From Pseudomonadota bacterium (GTDB lineage Bacteria; Pseudomonadota; Gammaproteobacteria; Burkholderiales; Thiobacillaceae), in assembly GCA_021821425.1 (NCBI GenBank), contig JAKACL010000153.1, positions 1-7,096 on the forward strand: 7,096 nt of DNA, given 5' to 3'. The number at the start of each line of letters is the position of its first letter. The stretch's first letter is position 1. Below are positions 1 through 5,873 of the stretch, piece after piece. The position numbers and the translations under genes were made by a program. The notes beneath the pieces were generated by a model. The model saw only the letters and a program-made list of their open reading frames with translations. It made no database searches and was not told the DNA's origin.

Positions 1-171
1 TTCAATGGCGATATGGACCTCGCCATCGCCATCCGCACCGCGGTAGTCAAGGATGGCACGCTTTATGTGCAGGCCGGCGCCGGCATCGTCGCCGACTCGG
101 TGCCGCAAAACGAATGGGAAGAAACCCGCAACAAGGCGCGCGCCGTGGTGCGCGCGGCGGAGTTGTCCTAG
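1..171 (+). CDS. trpE: Anthranilate synthase component I, C-terminal end (partial)
   Basis: This is the last 56 codons of an open frame that enters from the left edge and stops at TAG 169-171. TrpE converts chorismate to anthranilate using ammonia delivered by TrpG, the first step of tryptophan synthesis, in the cytoplasm. The visible part matches the chorismate-binding domain C-terminus of the TrpE/PabB family: [11 protein letters not shown] near the edge, then [12 protein letters not shown], then an E-x-N-KA helix ending in [11 protein letters not shown]. The conserved AGAGIVADS segment and the linkage to trpGDC favour TrpE over PabB or the isochorismate synthases, but the N-terminal feedback-inhibition region is not visible. 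Its partner gene trpG is 3 kb downstream, separated by the fisR-sqr module. Only four bases separate its stop from the convergent fisR stop, and I see no terminator hairpin between them. Confidence 0.93.
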   Translation, partial: FNGDMDLAIAIRTAVVKDGTLYVQAGAGIVADSVPQNEWEETRNKARAVVRAAELS

Positions 172-175
172 TCGC

Positions 176-1483
176 TTATTTCAGACCGTGCTGTTTGAGT
201 TTGCGGTAAAGCGTGCGTTCGGTGATGCCCAGCAGCTCGGCCACTGTGCGGCGGTGGCCGCCGTGCTTGTCCAGCAGTTCTCGGATGTAGTCTTTTTCCA
301 GTTCGTTCAATGAACCGGCGCTCGGCACGGCTGACGGCTGTGTGCCGCCGTTGGCAGGAATTTCGAGACTGAGGTCTTCGGCACGGATCACGCCGTCGCG
401 GCAACGCACCATGGCGCGTTGCAGCAGATTGCGCAGTTCCCTTACGTTGCCGGGAAAGTCGTAGTGCCTGAGCGTTTCCAGCGCTTCCTTGTCGAGGCGG
501 CAGCGCATGCGGCTGCCGCCTGACAGCCTCGACAGCAGGGTGTCGGCGAGTGCCGGAATGTCTTCGCGCCGTTCGCGCAGTGGCGGCAGTGCCACATCGA
601 TGCCTGCGAGGCGGTAATAAAGATCCAGGCGAAACAGTTTCTGATCCACCCAGTCCAGCAGATTGCGGTTGGTGGCGGAGACCAGCCGGACATCGGCCTT
701 CAGCGTCCTGGTGCCGCCCACGCGGCGGAATTCGCCGGTTTCGAGCACGCGCAAGAGCTTGGCCTGCAAGGCGAGCGGAATCTCGGATATTTCGTCCAGG
801 AACAGCGTGCCGCCGTCGGCCAGTTCGTACAGGCCTTTTTTTTGCCCGGTGCTGCCGGTAAAGGCACCGCGCTCATGCCCGAACAACTCGTTTTCGAACA
901 TGTTTTCAGGCACGGCAGCGCAGTTGATGGCGATGAACGGCCCGCTCGAACGGGCCGAACGGTCATGCACGAAGCGCGCGGCCAGTTCCTTGCCCACGCC
1001 GCTTTCGCCGAACAGCAAGACGGAGGCCTCGCTTTCCGCCACGCGCGCCAGATTGTCGACACAGGCGAGGAAGGCCGGGGAATGGCCGATCATGCGCATG
1101 TCCTTGCAATCCAGTTCGCTGCTGGTTTCCAGCGGGTAGAGGATTTCGCCCAGATACAGGCGCCCGTCCAGGCCGCGAATGGCGTGGCCGCGTATGCGTG
1201 TGCGCTCGGGCTCGTCGTCGGCGTGGTAATGGGTGTGCAAGACCACTGTGGACTGGCCGTTCCTGAACAGCGCCTGATGGGGGCATTGCTCGCCGTTCTC
1301 GTGGCAGGGGCTGGGCGAATGATGCGAAATTTCGTGGCAGCGCCGGTCCAAAATGGCCTCCAGGCTGACCCCGTAGGAATCGCAATAGCGCCGGTTGGCA
1401 GCGACGATGCGGTACTGCTCGTCGATCACCACGAATGGCTGGTCGTGAGCTTCGATGATTTCCTGCAAATCAACGCCGGGCAT
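176..1483 (-). CDS. fisR: FisR-like sigma-54-dependent activator (PAS, AAA+, Fis HTH)
   Basis: This 435-residue enhancer-binding protein has three parts. Residues about 8-118 form a PAS-like sensory domain. Residues about 130-365 form the AAA+ domain, with Walker A GESGVGKE (159-166), the sigma-54 contact loop GAFTGS (206-211, usually GAFTGA), Walker B GGTLFLDE (224-231) and arginine-finger region FRLDLYYRL (284-292). A Fis-type helix-turn-helix occupies the last 26 residues. The sensory domain carries Cys49, Cys60 and Cys67. Their 11/7 spacing equals that of Cys53/Cys64/Cys71, which I recall as the sulfane-sulfur-sensing cysteines of Cupriavidus FisR, an activator of sqr and persulfide dioxygenase genes. 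There is no receiver domain, so control by a histidine kinase is unlikely. The start is well placed: GGAGAGG (1491-1497) lies seven bases before the ATG. It is divergent from sqr, its evident target. Family and mechanism are firm; the FisR assignment is inference from cysteines and context. Confidence 0.9.
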   Translation of the reverse strand: MPGVDLQEIIEAHDQPFVVIDEQYRIVAANRRYCDSYGVSLEAILDRRCHEISHHSPSPCHENGEQCPHQALFRNGQSTVVLHTHYHADDEPERTRIRGHAIRGLDGRLYLGEILYPLETSSELDCKDMRMIGHSPAFLACVDNLARVAESEASVLLFGESGVGKELAARFVHDRSARSSGPFIAINCAAVPENMFENELFGHERGAFTGSTGQKKGLYELADGGTLFLDEISEIPLALQAKLLRVLETGEFRRVGGTRTLKADVRLVSATNRNLLDWVDQKLFRLDLYYRLAGIDVALPPLRERREDIPALADTLLSRLSGGSRMRCRLDKEALETLRHYDFPGNVRELRNLLQRAMVRCRDGVIRAEDLSLEIPANGGTQPSAVPSAGSLNELEKDYIRELLDKHGGHRRTVAELLGITERTLYRKLKQHGLK

Positions 1484-1498
1484 GATTTCGCCTCTCCG

Positions 1499-1532
1499 TG
1501 TGTCATGACAATCAGGACATTGTCATGACACA
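1499..1532. promoter_or_regulatory. Candidate FisR enhancer (UAS), 34-bp inverted repeat
   Basis: Two perfect 14-base arms, TGTGTCATGACAAT (1499-1512) and its reverse complement (1519-1532), flank a 6-base spacer. Each arm contains the self-complementary decamer TGTCATGACA (1501-1510 and 1521-1530), so the site is also a tandem pair of palindromes with centres 20 bp apart, about two helical turns. This is the pattern expected for two dimers of a Fis-HTH activator on one DNA face. The centre is about 112 bp upstream of the predicted sqr start, a normal enhancer distance for sigma-54 activators. A weak third half-site, TGTCA, lies at 1540-1544. The left edge abuts the fisR Shine-Dalgarno, so the same site could control fisR itself. 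Binding by FisR is inferred. Confidence 0.75.
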
Positions 1533-1544
1533 TTCGGCATGTCA

Positions 1545-1573
1545 ATGATGCCGTTGTGATGGCGCCCCTTGAA
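1545..1573 (-). promoter_or_regulatory. Weak sigma-70-type promoter candidate for fisR
   Basis: On the minus strand, TTCAAG (1573-1568) and CATCAT (1550-1545) are separated by exactly 17 bases. They match the -35 and -10 consensus at 3 and 4 of 6 positions. A start near 1538 would give a short leader running through the 34-bp inverted repeat, so an occupied repeat would be expected to repress fisR. The match is poor and other starts are possible. Confidence 0.25.
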
Positions 1574-1601
1574 TTGACGGGCATTCCGGGCCTGTCCCGG
1601 T

Positions 1602-1617
1602 TGGCACGGCTATTGCC
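1602..1617 (+). promoter_or_regulatory. Sigma-54 (-24/-12) promoter of sqr
   Basis: TGGCACG (1602-1608), four bases, then TTGCC (1613-1617) matches the consensus TGGCACG-N4-TTGCW at every fixed position except the last. The invariant GG (1603-1604) and GC (1615-1616) are correctly 12 bases apart. The predicted start is near 1628, leaving a leader of about 55 nt before the sqr ATG. With the sigma-54 activator gene next door and an upstream palindromic site, this is the best supported promoter in the window. A 10-base palindrome, CCTATATAGG (1616-1625), overlaps the region to be melted. I found no convincing IHF site between enhancer and promoter. Confidence 0.9.
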
Positions 1618-1683
1618 TATATAGGTGTACGCCCGACCAAGGGGCGCATTACTGACAAACCAAGACACGGAGAAGCTCAAAAT

Positions 1684-2952
1684 ATGGCACACATCGTTAT
1701 CCTGGGCGCGGGCATTGGCGGCATGACCATGGCCTACGAAATGCGTGAAAACGCGCGATCGCAGGACAGGGTTACCGTCATTTCCAATCTGCCCTACTTC
1801 CAGTTCACGCCGTCCAACCCCTGGGTTGCGGTCAACTGGCGCACACAATCCGACATCACCATTCCCGCCGGCCCTTACCTCAACAAAAAGGGCATCGATT
1901 TCATCCCGGTCGGTGCCAAGCGCGTGCACCCCGAGAAAAACCAGATCGAACTGGCCGACGGGCGCACCGTGGACTATGACTTCCTGATCATCGCCACCGG
2001 TCCCAAGCTGGCCTTCGACGAAGTGGAAGGCCTGGGGCCGGATGGACATACCCAATCCATTTGCCAGGTGGAGCATGCCGTCAAGTCCGGCAAGGCCTGG
2101 GACGAATTCGTCAAGGATCCGGGCCATATCGTGGTCGGCGCGGTGCAGGGTGCATCCTGCTACGGGCCGGCCTACGAGTTCGCCATGATCATGGACACCG
2201 ATCTCAAACGCAGGAAAATCCGCGACAAGGTGCCGATGACCTTCGTTACCGCCGAACCCTACATCGGCCATTTGGGTCTGGGCGGCGTGGGCGATTCCAA
2301 GGGCTTGCTGGAGTCCGCCATGCGCGACCGCCACATCAAGTGGATCTGCAACGCCAAGGTGACCAAGGTCGAGGCCGGCAAGATGTTCGTGGCCGAGCAC
2401 AACGACAAGGGTGAGGTCATCAAGGAGCATGTGCTGGACTTCAAGTACTCCATGATGCTGCCGGCTTTCAAGGGCATCGATGCCGTGTTTGGCGTCGAGG
2501 GGCTCACCAATCCGCGCGGCTTCATCACCATCGACCCCTATCAGCGCAATCCCAAATTCCAGAACGTCTTCTCCGTCGGCGTCTGCGTTGCCATCCCCCC
2601 GGTCGAGGCCACGCCCGTCCCCACCGGCACGCCCAAGACCGGCTACATGATCGAATCCATGGTGACGGCCACTGCGCACAACATCCGCTCGATTCTCGAC
2701 GGCAAGGAGCCTGTCGAGAAGGCCACCTGGAACGCAGTCTGCCTGGCCGATTTTGGCGACGGCGGCGCGGCGTTCGTGGCGCTGCCGCAGATTCCGCCGC
2801 GCAACGTCAACTGGTTCAAGGAAGGCAAGTGGGTGCACCTGGCCAAGGTGGCCTTCGAGAAATACTTCATGCGCAAGATGAAGAAGGGCAGCACCGAGCC
2901 GCTGTATGAGAAATATGTGCTGAGCCTCATGGGCGTCAAGAAGCTCAAGTGA
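1684..2952 (+). CDS. sqr: Sulfide:quinone oxidoreductase
   Basis: This 422-residue FAD-dependent enzyme of the disulfide oxidoreductase superfamily oxidises sulfide to sulfane sulfur or polysulfide and passes the electrons to the membrane quinone pool. The N-terminal FAD-binding glycine motif GAGIGG spans residues 8-13. The second dinucleotide-fold signature, LIIATGPKLAF, is at about 101-111. The three cysteines needed by SQRs are all present: Cys127 (QSIC), Cys159 (GASCYGPAYE) and Cys353 (WNAVCLAD). The segment PVPTGTPKTGYMIESM (311-326) and the C-terminal basic, amphipathic stretch from WVHLAKVAFEKYFMRKMKK (383-401) resemble the Acidithiobacillus ferrooxidans enzyme from memory; the latter would anchor it peripherally to the inner membrane. 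There is no Tat signal, which argues against flavocytochrome c sulfide dehydrogenase. A GGAGA ribosome-binding site (1669-1673) supports the start. It lies behind a sigma-54 promoter with the divergent fisR, implying induction by sulfide or polysulfide. Confidence 0.95.
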   Translation: MAHIVILGAGIGGMTMAYEMRENARSQDRVTVISNLPYFQFTPSNPWVAVNWRTQSDITIPAGPYLNKKGIDFIPVGAKRVHPEKNQIELADGRTVDYDFLIIATGPKLAFDEVEGLGPDGHTQSICQVEHAVKSGKAWDEFVKDPGHIVVGAVQGASCYGPAYEFAMIMDTDLKRRKIRDKVPMTFVTAEPYIGHLGLGGVGDSKGLLESAMRDRHIKWICNAKVTKVEAGKMFVAEHNDKGEVIKEHVLDFKYSMMLPAFKGIDAVFGVEGLTNPRGFITIDPYQRNPKFQNVFSVGVCVAIPPVEATPVPTGTPKTGYMIESMVTATAHNIRSILDGKEPVEKATWNAVCLADFGDGGAAFVALPQIPPRNVNWFKEGKWVHLAKVAFEKYFMRKMKKGSTEPLYEKYVLSLMGVKKLK

Positions 2953-2960
2953 GGACGCAT

Positions 2961-2992
2961 GCCGGGCGGCAGCAGATCGGCTGCCGCCCGGC
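2961..2992 (+). terminator. GC-rich hairpin after sqr, possible weak terminator
   Basis: A perfect 13-bp stem, GCCGGGCGGCAGC (2961-2973) with its complement (2980-2992), closes a 6-base loop eight bases after the sqr stop. The stem is very stable, but only TTGT follows, so termination may be partial or the hairpin may mainly protect the sqr mRNA 3' end. The left arm can also pair with a more distal copy (3005-3019); see findings. Confidence 0.55.
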
Positions 2993-3071
2993 TTGTCGCG
3001 CCGAGCCCGGCAATGCGTCATCGCGGGCCGGTTCGTGCCGGTAGAAACAGCCCTCCTGGGCCTACGCCTTT

Positions 3072-3095
3072 AAGCGCCTTCGGGCGCTTTTTTTT
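3072..3095 (+). terminator. Intrinsic terminator upstream of trpG
   Basis: AAGCGCC (3072-3078), a TTCG tetraloop, GGCGCTT (3083-3089) and a run of eight T (3088-3095) form a standard rho-independent terminator reading rightward. It lies about 120 bp past the sqr stop and probably ends sqr read-through transcripts, insulating trpGDC from sulfide-induced transcription. The reverse strand offers only a short T run, so bidirectional action is doubtful. Confidence 0.85.
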
Positions 3096-3124
3096 GCCGG
3101 CGAGCCGGGGCGCACGGCTATAAT
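3094..3124 (+). promoter_or_regulatory. Probable sigma-70 promoter of trpGDC
   Basis: A perfect -10 hexamer, TATAAT (3119-3124), lies 46 bases before the trpG start. The best -35 is TTGCCG (3094-3099) with a long 19-base spacer, overlapping the end of the terminator T run. Predicted initiation is near 3131, giving a leader of about 40 nt with no room for a Trp-rich leader peptide, so classical attenuation is unlikely. No clear TrpR-type operator was seen. Confidence 0.6.
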
Positions 3125-3170
3125 TCCCGCTTCCTGTCCGGCTGCGCGCCGTGGCGCCAAAGGACCCCCC

Positions 3171-3740
3171 ATGCTTTTGATGATCGACAACTACGACAGC
3201 TTCACCTACAACCTCGTGCAGTATTTCGGCGAGTTGGGCGAAGATGTGAAAGTAATTCGCAACGACGAAATTGACCTGGCTGGCGTAGCTGCACTGAGGC
3301 CGGACCACATCGTCATTTCGCCGGGGCCGTGCACGCCCAGCGAGGCGGGCATTTCGGTGCCGCTGATCAGGGAGTTTGCCGGCAAGGTGCCGCTTCTGGG
3401 CGTTTGCCTTGGCCATCAGAGTATCGGCCAGGCATTCGGCGGCAAAATCGTGCACGCCAAGGAACTCATGCACGGCAAGACTTCCATGATCCGCCACAAG
3501 GATGTGGGTGTATTCAAGGGATTGCCGAATCCCTTTCGCGCCACGCGTTACCATTCGCTGGTGATCGAACGCGAGTCGCTGCCGGATTGCCTGGAAATCA
3601 CCGCCTGGACCGACGATGGCGAGATCATGGGGGTGCGCCACAAGACCTTGGCGGTGGAGGGCGTGCAGTTTCATCCCGAATCCATCCTGACTGAGCATGG
3701 CCATGCCATGCTGGCCAATTTTCTGAAGGGAGCGCGATGA
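3171..3740 (+). CDS. trpG: Anthranilate synthase glutamine amidotransferase, component II
   Basis: This 189-residue class I glutamine amidotransferase hydrolyses glutamine and channels ammonia to TrpE for anthranilate formation. The catalytic triad is visible: nucleophile Cys79 in LLGVCLGHQ, and His168 and Glu170 in VQFHPES. Other family marks are [12 protein letters not shown] at the N-terminus, the oxyanion-loop [12 protein letters not shown] (49-60), HGKTS (101-105) and RYHSL (126-130). Its length is normal for a stand-alone subunit. In many bacteria the same protein also serves PabB in folate synthesis; this cannot be decided here. The start at 3171 follows AAAGGA (3159-3164) at six bases; an in-frame ATG at 3180 is less well placed. 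It is the first gene of a trpGDC unit and its stop overlaps the trpD start by four bases (ATGA), implying translational coupling. Confidence 0.97.
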   Translation: MLLMIDNYDSFTYNLVQYFGELGEDVKVIRNDEIDLAGVAALRPDHIVISPGPCTPSEAGISVPLIREFAGKVPLLGVCLGHQSIGQAFGGKIVHAKELMHGKTSMIRHKDVGVFKGLPNPFRATRYHSLVIERESLPDCLEITAWTDDGEIMGVRHKTLAVEGVQFHPESILTEHGHAMLANFLKGAR

Positions 3741-4768
3741 TCACGGCACAACAGGCGCTGGTCCGCCTGGTCGAGCAGCGTGAAATTTTTCACGACGAGA
3801 TGCTTGCGCTCATGCGCCAGATCATGGGGGGGGAACTTACGCCCGCGCAGATCGCCGGCATCATCATCGGTCTGCGCGTAAAAAAGGAAACGGTGGGCGA
3901 AATCACCGCTGCGGCCCAGGTCATGCGTGAATTCGCCGCCAAGGTGGCGGTGAGGAATGACGCCAATCTGGTCGATACCTGCGGTACCGGCGGCGACGCC
4001 AGCCATACCTTCAATATCTCGACCACGGCTGCCTTCGTTGCGGCCGCAGCCGGTGCGCGCGTCGCCAAGCATGGCGGACGCTCGGTGTCGTCCACCACAG
4101 GCAGTGCCGATGTGCTGGAAGCGCTGGGGGTAAACCTCGGCCTCAATCCTGAACAGGCCGGCCAGTGCCTGGATGAGATCGGCATCGGCTTCATGTTTGC
4201 ACCCAATTTCCATGGTGCCATGAAGCATGCGGCGCCGGTGCGCAAGGAACTGGGTGTGCGCACGCTGTTCAACATTCTTGGCCCGCTTACCAATCCTGCG
4301 GGTGCGCCCCATCAATTGCTGGGGGTGTTCCATGCCGACCTCGTCGGCATCCTGGTGCGCGTATTGCAGCGTCTGGGCAGCCGCCATGTCCTGGTGGTGC
4401 ACGGCTCCGATGGCATGGACGAAATCACGCTGACCGGCGAAACGCTGGTGGGTGAGCTCAAGAACGGCGAGGTCTGCGAATACACCATTCATCCGCGTGA
4501 ATTCGGCATAGAGGCGGGCGGCATCGAAACGCTGAAAGTCTGGGATGCCAGCCAGTCGAAAGACATGCTGCTGGGCGTGCTTGACGGTTTGCCTGGGCCG
4601 GCGCGGGACATCGTCGTGCTCAATGCCGGCGCTGCCATATACGCAGCCGACCGCGCGGCCACTCTGGGCGAGGGCGTCGAAATGGCGCATGCAGCCATCG
4701 ACTCAGGTGCGGCGCGTGACAAGCTGCGTCAGCTGGTAGGGTTCTCCAATCGTTTCAAGGCTACATAG
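3737..4768 (+). CDS. trpD: Anthranilate phosphoribosyltransferase
   Basis: This 343-residue enzyme transfers the phosphoribosyl group of PRPP to anthranilate, the second tryptophan-specific step. The N-terminal helical domain is followed by the PRPP-binding GTGGD loop (83-87), NISTT (93-97), the KHGGRSVSS segment (111-119, where I expect KHGNR-x-VSS in many homologues), the anthranilate-site region [17 protein letters not shown] (153-169), [14 protein letters not shown] (175-188) and the metal-binding Asp228-Glu229 pair in DGMDEI. All catalytic regions look intact and the length is usual. It is a stand-alone TrpD, not fused to TrpG as in E. coli. The ATG overlaps the trpG stop, and GAAGGGA (3725-3731) supplies the ribosome-binding site. 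Only three bases separate its stop from the trpC start. Confidence 0.97.
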   Translation: MITAQQALVRLVEQREIFHDEMLALMRQIMGGELTPAQIAGIIIGLRVKKETVGEITAAAQVMREFAAKVAVRNDANLVDTCGTGGDASHTFNISTTAAFVAAAAGARVAKHGGRSVSSTTGSADVLEALGVNLGLNPEQAGQCLDEIGIGFMFAPNFHGAMKHAAPVRKELGVRTLFNILGPLTNPAGAPHQLLGVFHADLVGILVRVLQRLGSRHVLVVHGSDGMDEITLTGETLVGELKNGEVCEYTIHPREFGIEAGGIETLKVWDASQSKDMLLGVLDGLPGPARDIVVLNAGAAIYAADRAATLGEGVEMAHAAIDSGAARDKLRQLVGFSNRFKAT

Positions 4769-4771
4769 AAG

Positions 4772-5560
4772 GTGTCGGACATTCTCAATAAAATCCTCGC
4801 CACCAAGCGCGAGGAAATCGCCGCCGGCCTGAAACAGGTTCCCTTCGCCGAGATGCGGGCGCGCGCCAAAGCGCAACCGCCGGCACGCGATTTCGTCGGC
4901 GCCATTCGGGCCAGGATTGCCGCCGACAAGCCGGCCGTCATTGCCGAGATCAAGAAGGCCAGCCCCAGCAAGGGCGTGCTGCGCGAGGATTTCGATCCTG
5001 GCAAGATCGCCGTCAGCTACGAGCAGGGTGGCGCGGCCTGCTTGTCGGTGCTTACCGACCGTCGATATTTCCAGGGCTGCACCGAGTACCTGCAACAGGC
5101 GCGCGCCGCCTGTTCCCTGCCCGTGTTGCGCAAGGATTTCATCATCGATCCCTACCAGGTCTACGAGGCTCGTGCCATGGAGGCCGATTGCATCCTGCTC
5201 ATCGTGGCGGCATTGAATCTGGATGAGATGCTGATGTTGGAGAGCCTGGCGCATGAACTGGGCATGGCGGTGCTGGTGGAGTCGCACAACGCCGAAGAGC
5301 TCAAACTGGCCCTGCAATTAAAAACTCCGCTGCAAGGCATCAACAACCGCAATCTGCGCACTTTCGAAGTCAGCCTTGAGACGACTTTGGAGCTTTTGCC
5401 CCAAATTGGCCCCGAGCGCATAGTCGTGACCGAATCCGGCATTCTCGGCCCGGCTGATGTGACGCGCATGCGCACAAACGATGTGCATGCATTTCTGGTT
5501 GGCGAAGCATTCATGCGTGCGGACAACCCCGGGCAGGAACTGGCCCGGCTGTTCGCCTGA
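4772..5560 (+). CDS. trpC: Indole-3-glycerol phosphate synthase
   Basis: This 262-residue TIM-barrel enzyme closes the ring of carboxyphenylamino-deoxyribulose phosphate to give indole-3-glycerol phosphate. Residues matching the known active site of the Sulfolobus enzyme are present: Glu59 and Lys61 in [13 protein letters not shown], Lys121 in LRKDF, Glu170 in VLVESH, Asn191 in GINNRNL and Ser222 in VTESG. It is monofunctional, with no TrpF domain as in E. coli TrpC. I chose the GTG at 4772 because the product then begins [17 protein letters not shown], typical of the family N-terminus. An AAGG (4757-4760) inside the trpD end is a rather distant ribosome-binding site, so translation probably depends on coupling with trpD. 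No trpF, trpB or trpA follows, so the later pathway genes lie elsewhere, as is common in betaproteobacteria. Confidence 0.97.
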   Translation: MSDILNKILATKREEIAAGLKQVPFAEMRARAKAQPPARDFVGAIRARIAADKPAVIAEIKKASPSKGVLREDFDPGKIAVSYEQGGAACLSVLTDRRYFQGCTEYLQQARAACSLPVLRKDFIIDPYQVYEARAMEADCILLIVAALNLDEMLMLESLAHELGMAVLVESHNAEELKLALQLKTPLQGINNRNLRTFEVSLETTLELLPQIGPERIVVTESGILGPADVTRMRTNDVHAFLVGEAFMRADNPGQELARLFA

Positions 5561-5645
5561 TCTTGTATTGGCCAAGCTTTTTTAGCGGGCGGTCGTTTCG
5601 GGATGGGAATTAGGCATTCTAAATGACGACATCCCCGTTGTTGTC

Positions 5646-5668
5646 CAAATACAACAATTGTGTATTTG
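5646..5668. repeat. Operator-like inverted repeat upstream of porin
   Basis: CAAATACA (5646-5653) and its exact complement TGTATTTG (5661-5668) flank seven bases. It is followed at once by the palindrome TGATGCATCA (5669-5678). Both sit about 110-140 bp before the predicted -35 box of the porin promoter, a position fitting an activator or a distal operator. The regulator is unknown. Confidence 0.45.
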
Positions 5669-5781
5669 TGATGCATCAAAACAACATATTGATTAACAAG
5701 GGTTTTTGAAAAAGATCTCGACCCGCGTGGCTTTTTGCCCACAAGACTGCTTAGTATTTTTGAACTTGCCGGCGCTTTTCC

Positions 5782-5811
5782 TTGAACCGGCTTGGCTGAC
5801 CCGCCCATAAT
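5782..5811 (+). promoter_or_regulatory. Sigma-70-type promoter of the porin gene
   Basis: TTGAAC (5782-5787) and CATAAT (5806-5811) are separated by 18 bases, each matching the consensus at four or five of six positions. Initiation near 5818 would give a leader of about 55 nt. This is the best promoter-like pair in the gap, although a highly expressed porin could have further elements. Confidence 0.6.
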
Positions 5812-5831
5812 TGCCCTGTCCATTTCCGGAC

Positions 5832-5845
5832 AGCTCTGCAGAGCT
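5832..5845 (+). promoter_or_regulatory. 14-bp palindrome in the porin leader
   Basis: AGCTCTGCAGAGCT is fully self-complementary and falls about 15-28 nt into the predicted porin mRNA. In RNA it can fold as a 5-bp stem with a UGCA loop near the 5' end, a kind of structure known to lengthen porin mRNA life in enterobacterial ompA. In DNA it could be a repressor site just downstream of the start. Either role is inference. Confidence 0.4.
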
Positions 5846-5873
5846 TTCAAAAATTCTGTAAAAGGAGAATGTA

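Larger units (their letters stand above)
5561..5873. other. 313-bp intergenic control region between trpC and the porin
   Basis: This gap holds no supported gene and is more AT-rich than its surroundings. There is a T run just after trpC (5578-5583), but the preceding stem is only four pairs, so no convincing terminator exists and trpC transcripts may run on. Candidate operator sites follow. GGGATG (5600-5605) and CATCCC (5630-5635) bracket a short ATTAG/CTAAAT near-repeat. CAAATACA and TGTATTTG (5646-5653 and 5661-5668) form an inverted repeat. A 10-base palindrome lies at 5669-5678. The porin promoter and leader occupy the right end. The amount of repeat structure suggests a regulated porin, but no regulator can be named. 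Confidence 0.6.

Noticed and set aside
1684..2952. Flavocytochrome c sulfide dehydrogenase flavoprotein (FccB) as alternative for sqr
   Set aside because: There is no Tat signal peptide, no adjacent cytochrome gene, and the C-terminal membrane-binding stretch and Cys127/159/353 fit SQR.
1426..3021. Long minus-strand frame of 531 codons opposite sqr
   Set aside because: It lies antisense to a clear SQR with intact motifs, covers the fisR start and the control region, and its product is His/Gly/Asp-rich with no recognisable fold. It is a frame shadow in GC-rich DNA.
3000..3095. tRNA remnant or att site between sqr and trpG, suggested by a GGTTCG segment
   Set aside because: No cloverleaf can be drawn around it, there is no acceptor stem, and no integrase gene or direct repeat is present.
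3125..3170. Trp attenuator or leader peptide before trpG
   Set aside because: The leader is only about 40 nt, has no short frame with tandem Trp codons and no competing hairpins with a T run.
3018..3704. Minus-strand frame opposite trpG
   Set aside because: It is antisense to an intact amidotransferase and its ending runs through the terminator and promoter before trpG.
3671..4690. Minus-strand frame of 339 codons opposite trpD
   Set aside because: It is a shadow of a complete TrpD with all motifs, has no credible start region, and overlaps trpG as well.
5562..5583. Intrinsic terminator after trpC
   Set aside because: The T run is present, but the possible stem is only four pairs with an awkward loop, so it does not meet a reasonable standard.
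5669..5678. FNR/ANR-type site at TGATGCATCA
   Set aside because: The half-sites are two bases apart, not four, and the outer TTG/CAA positions do not both match.
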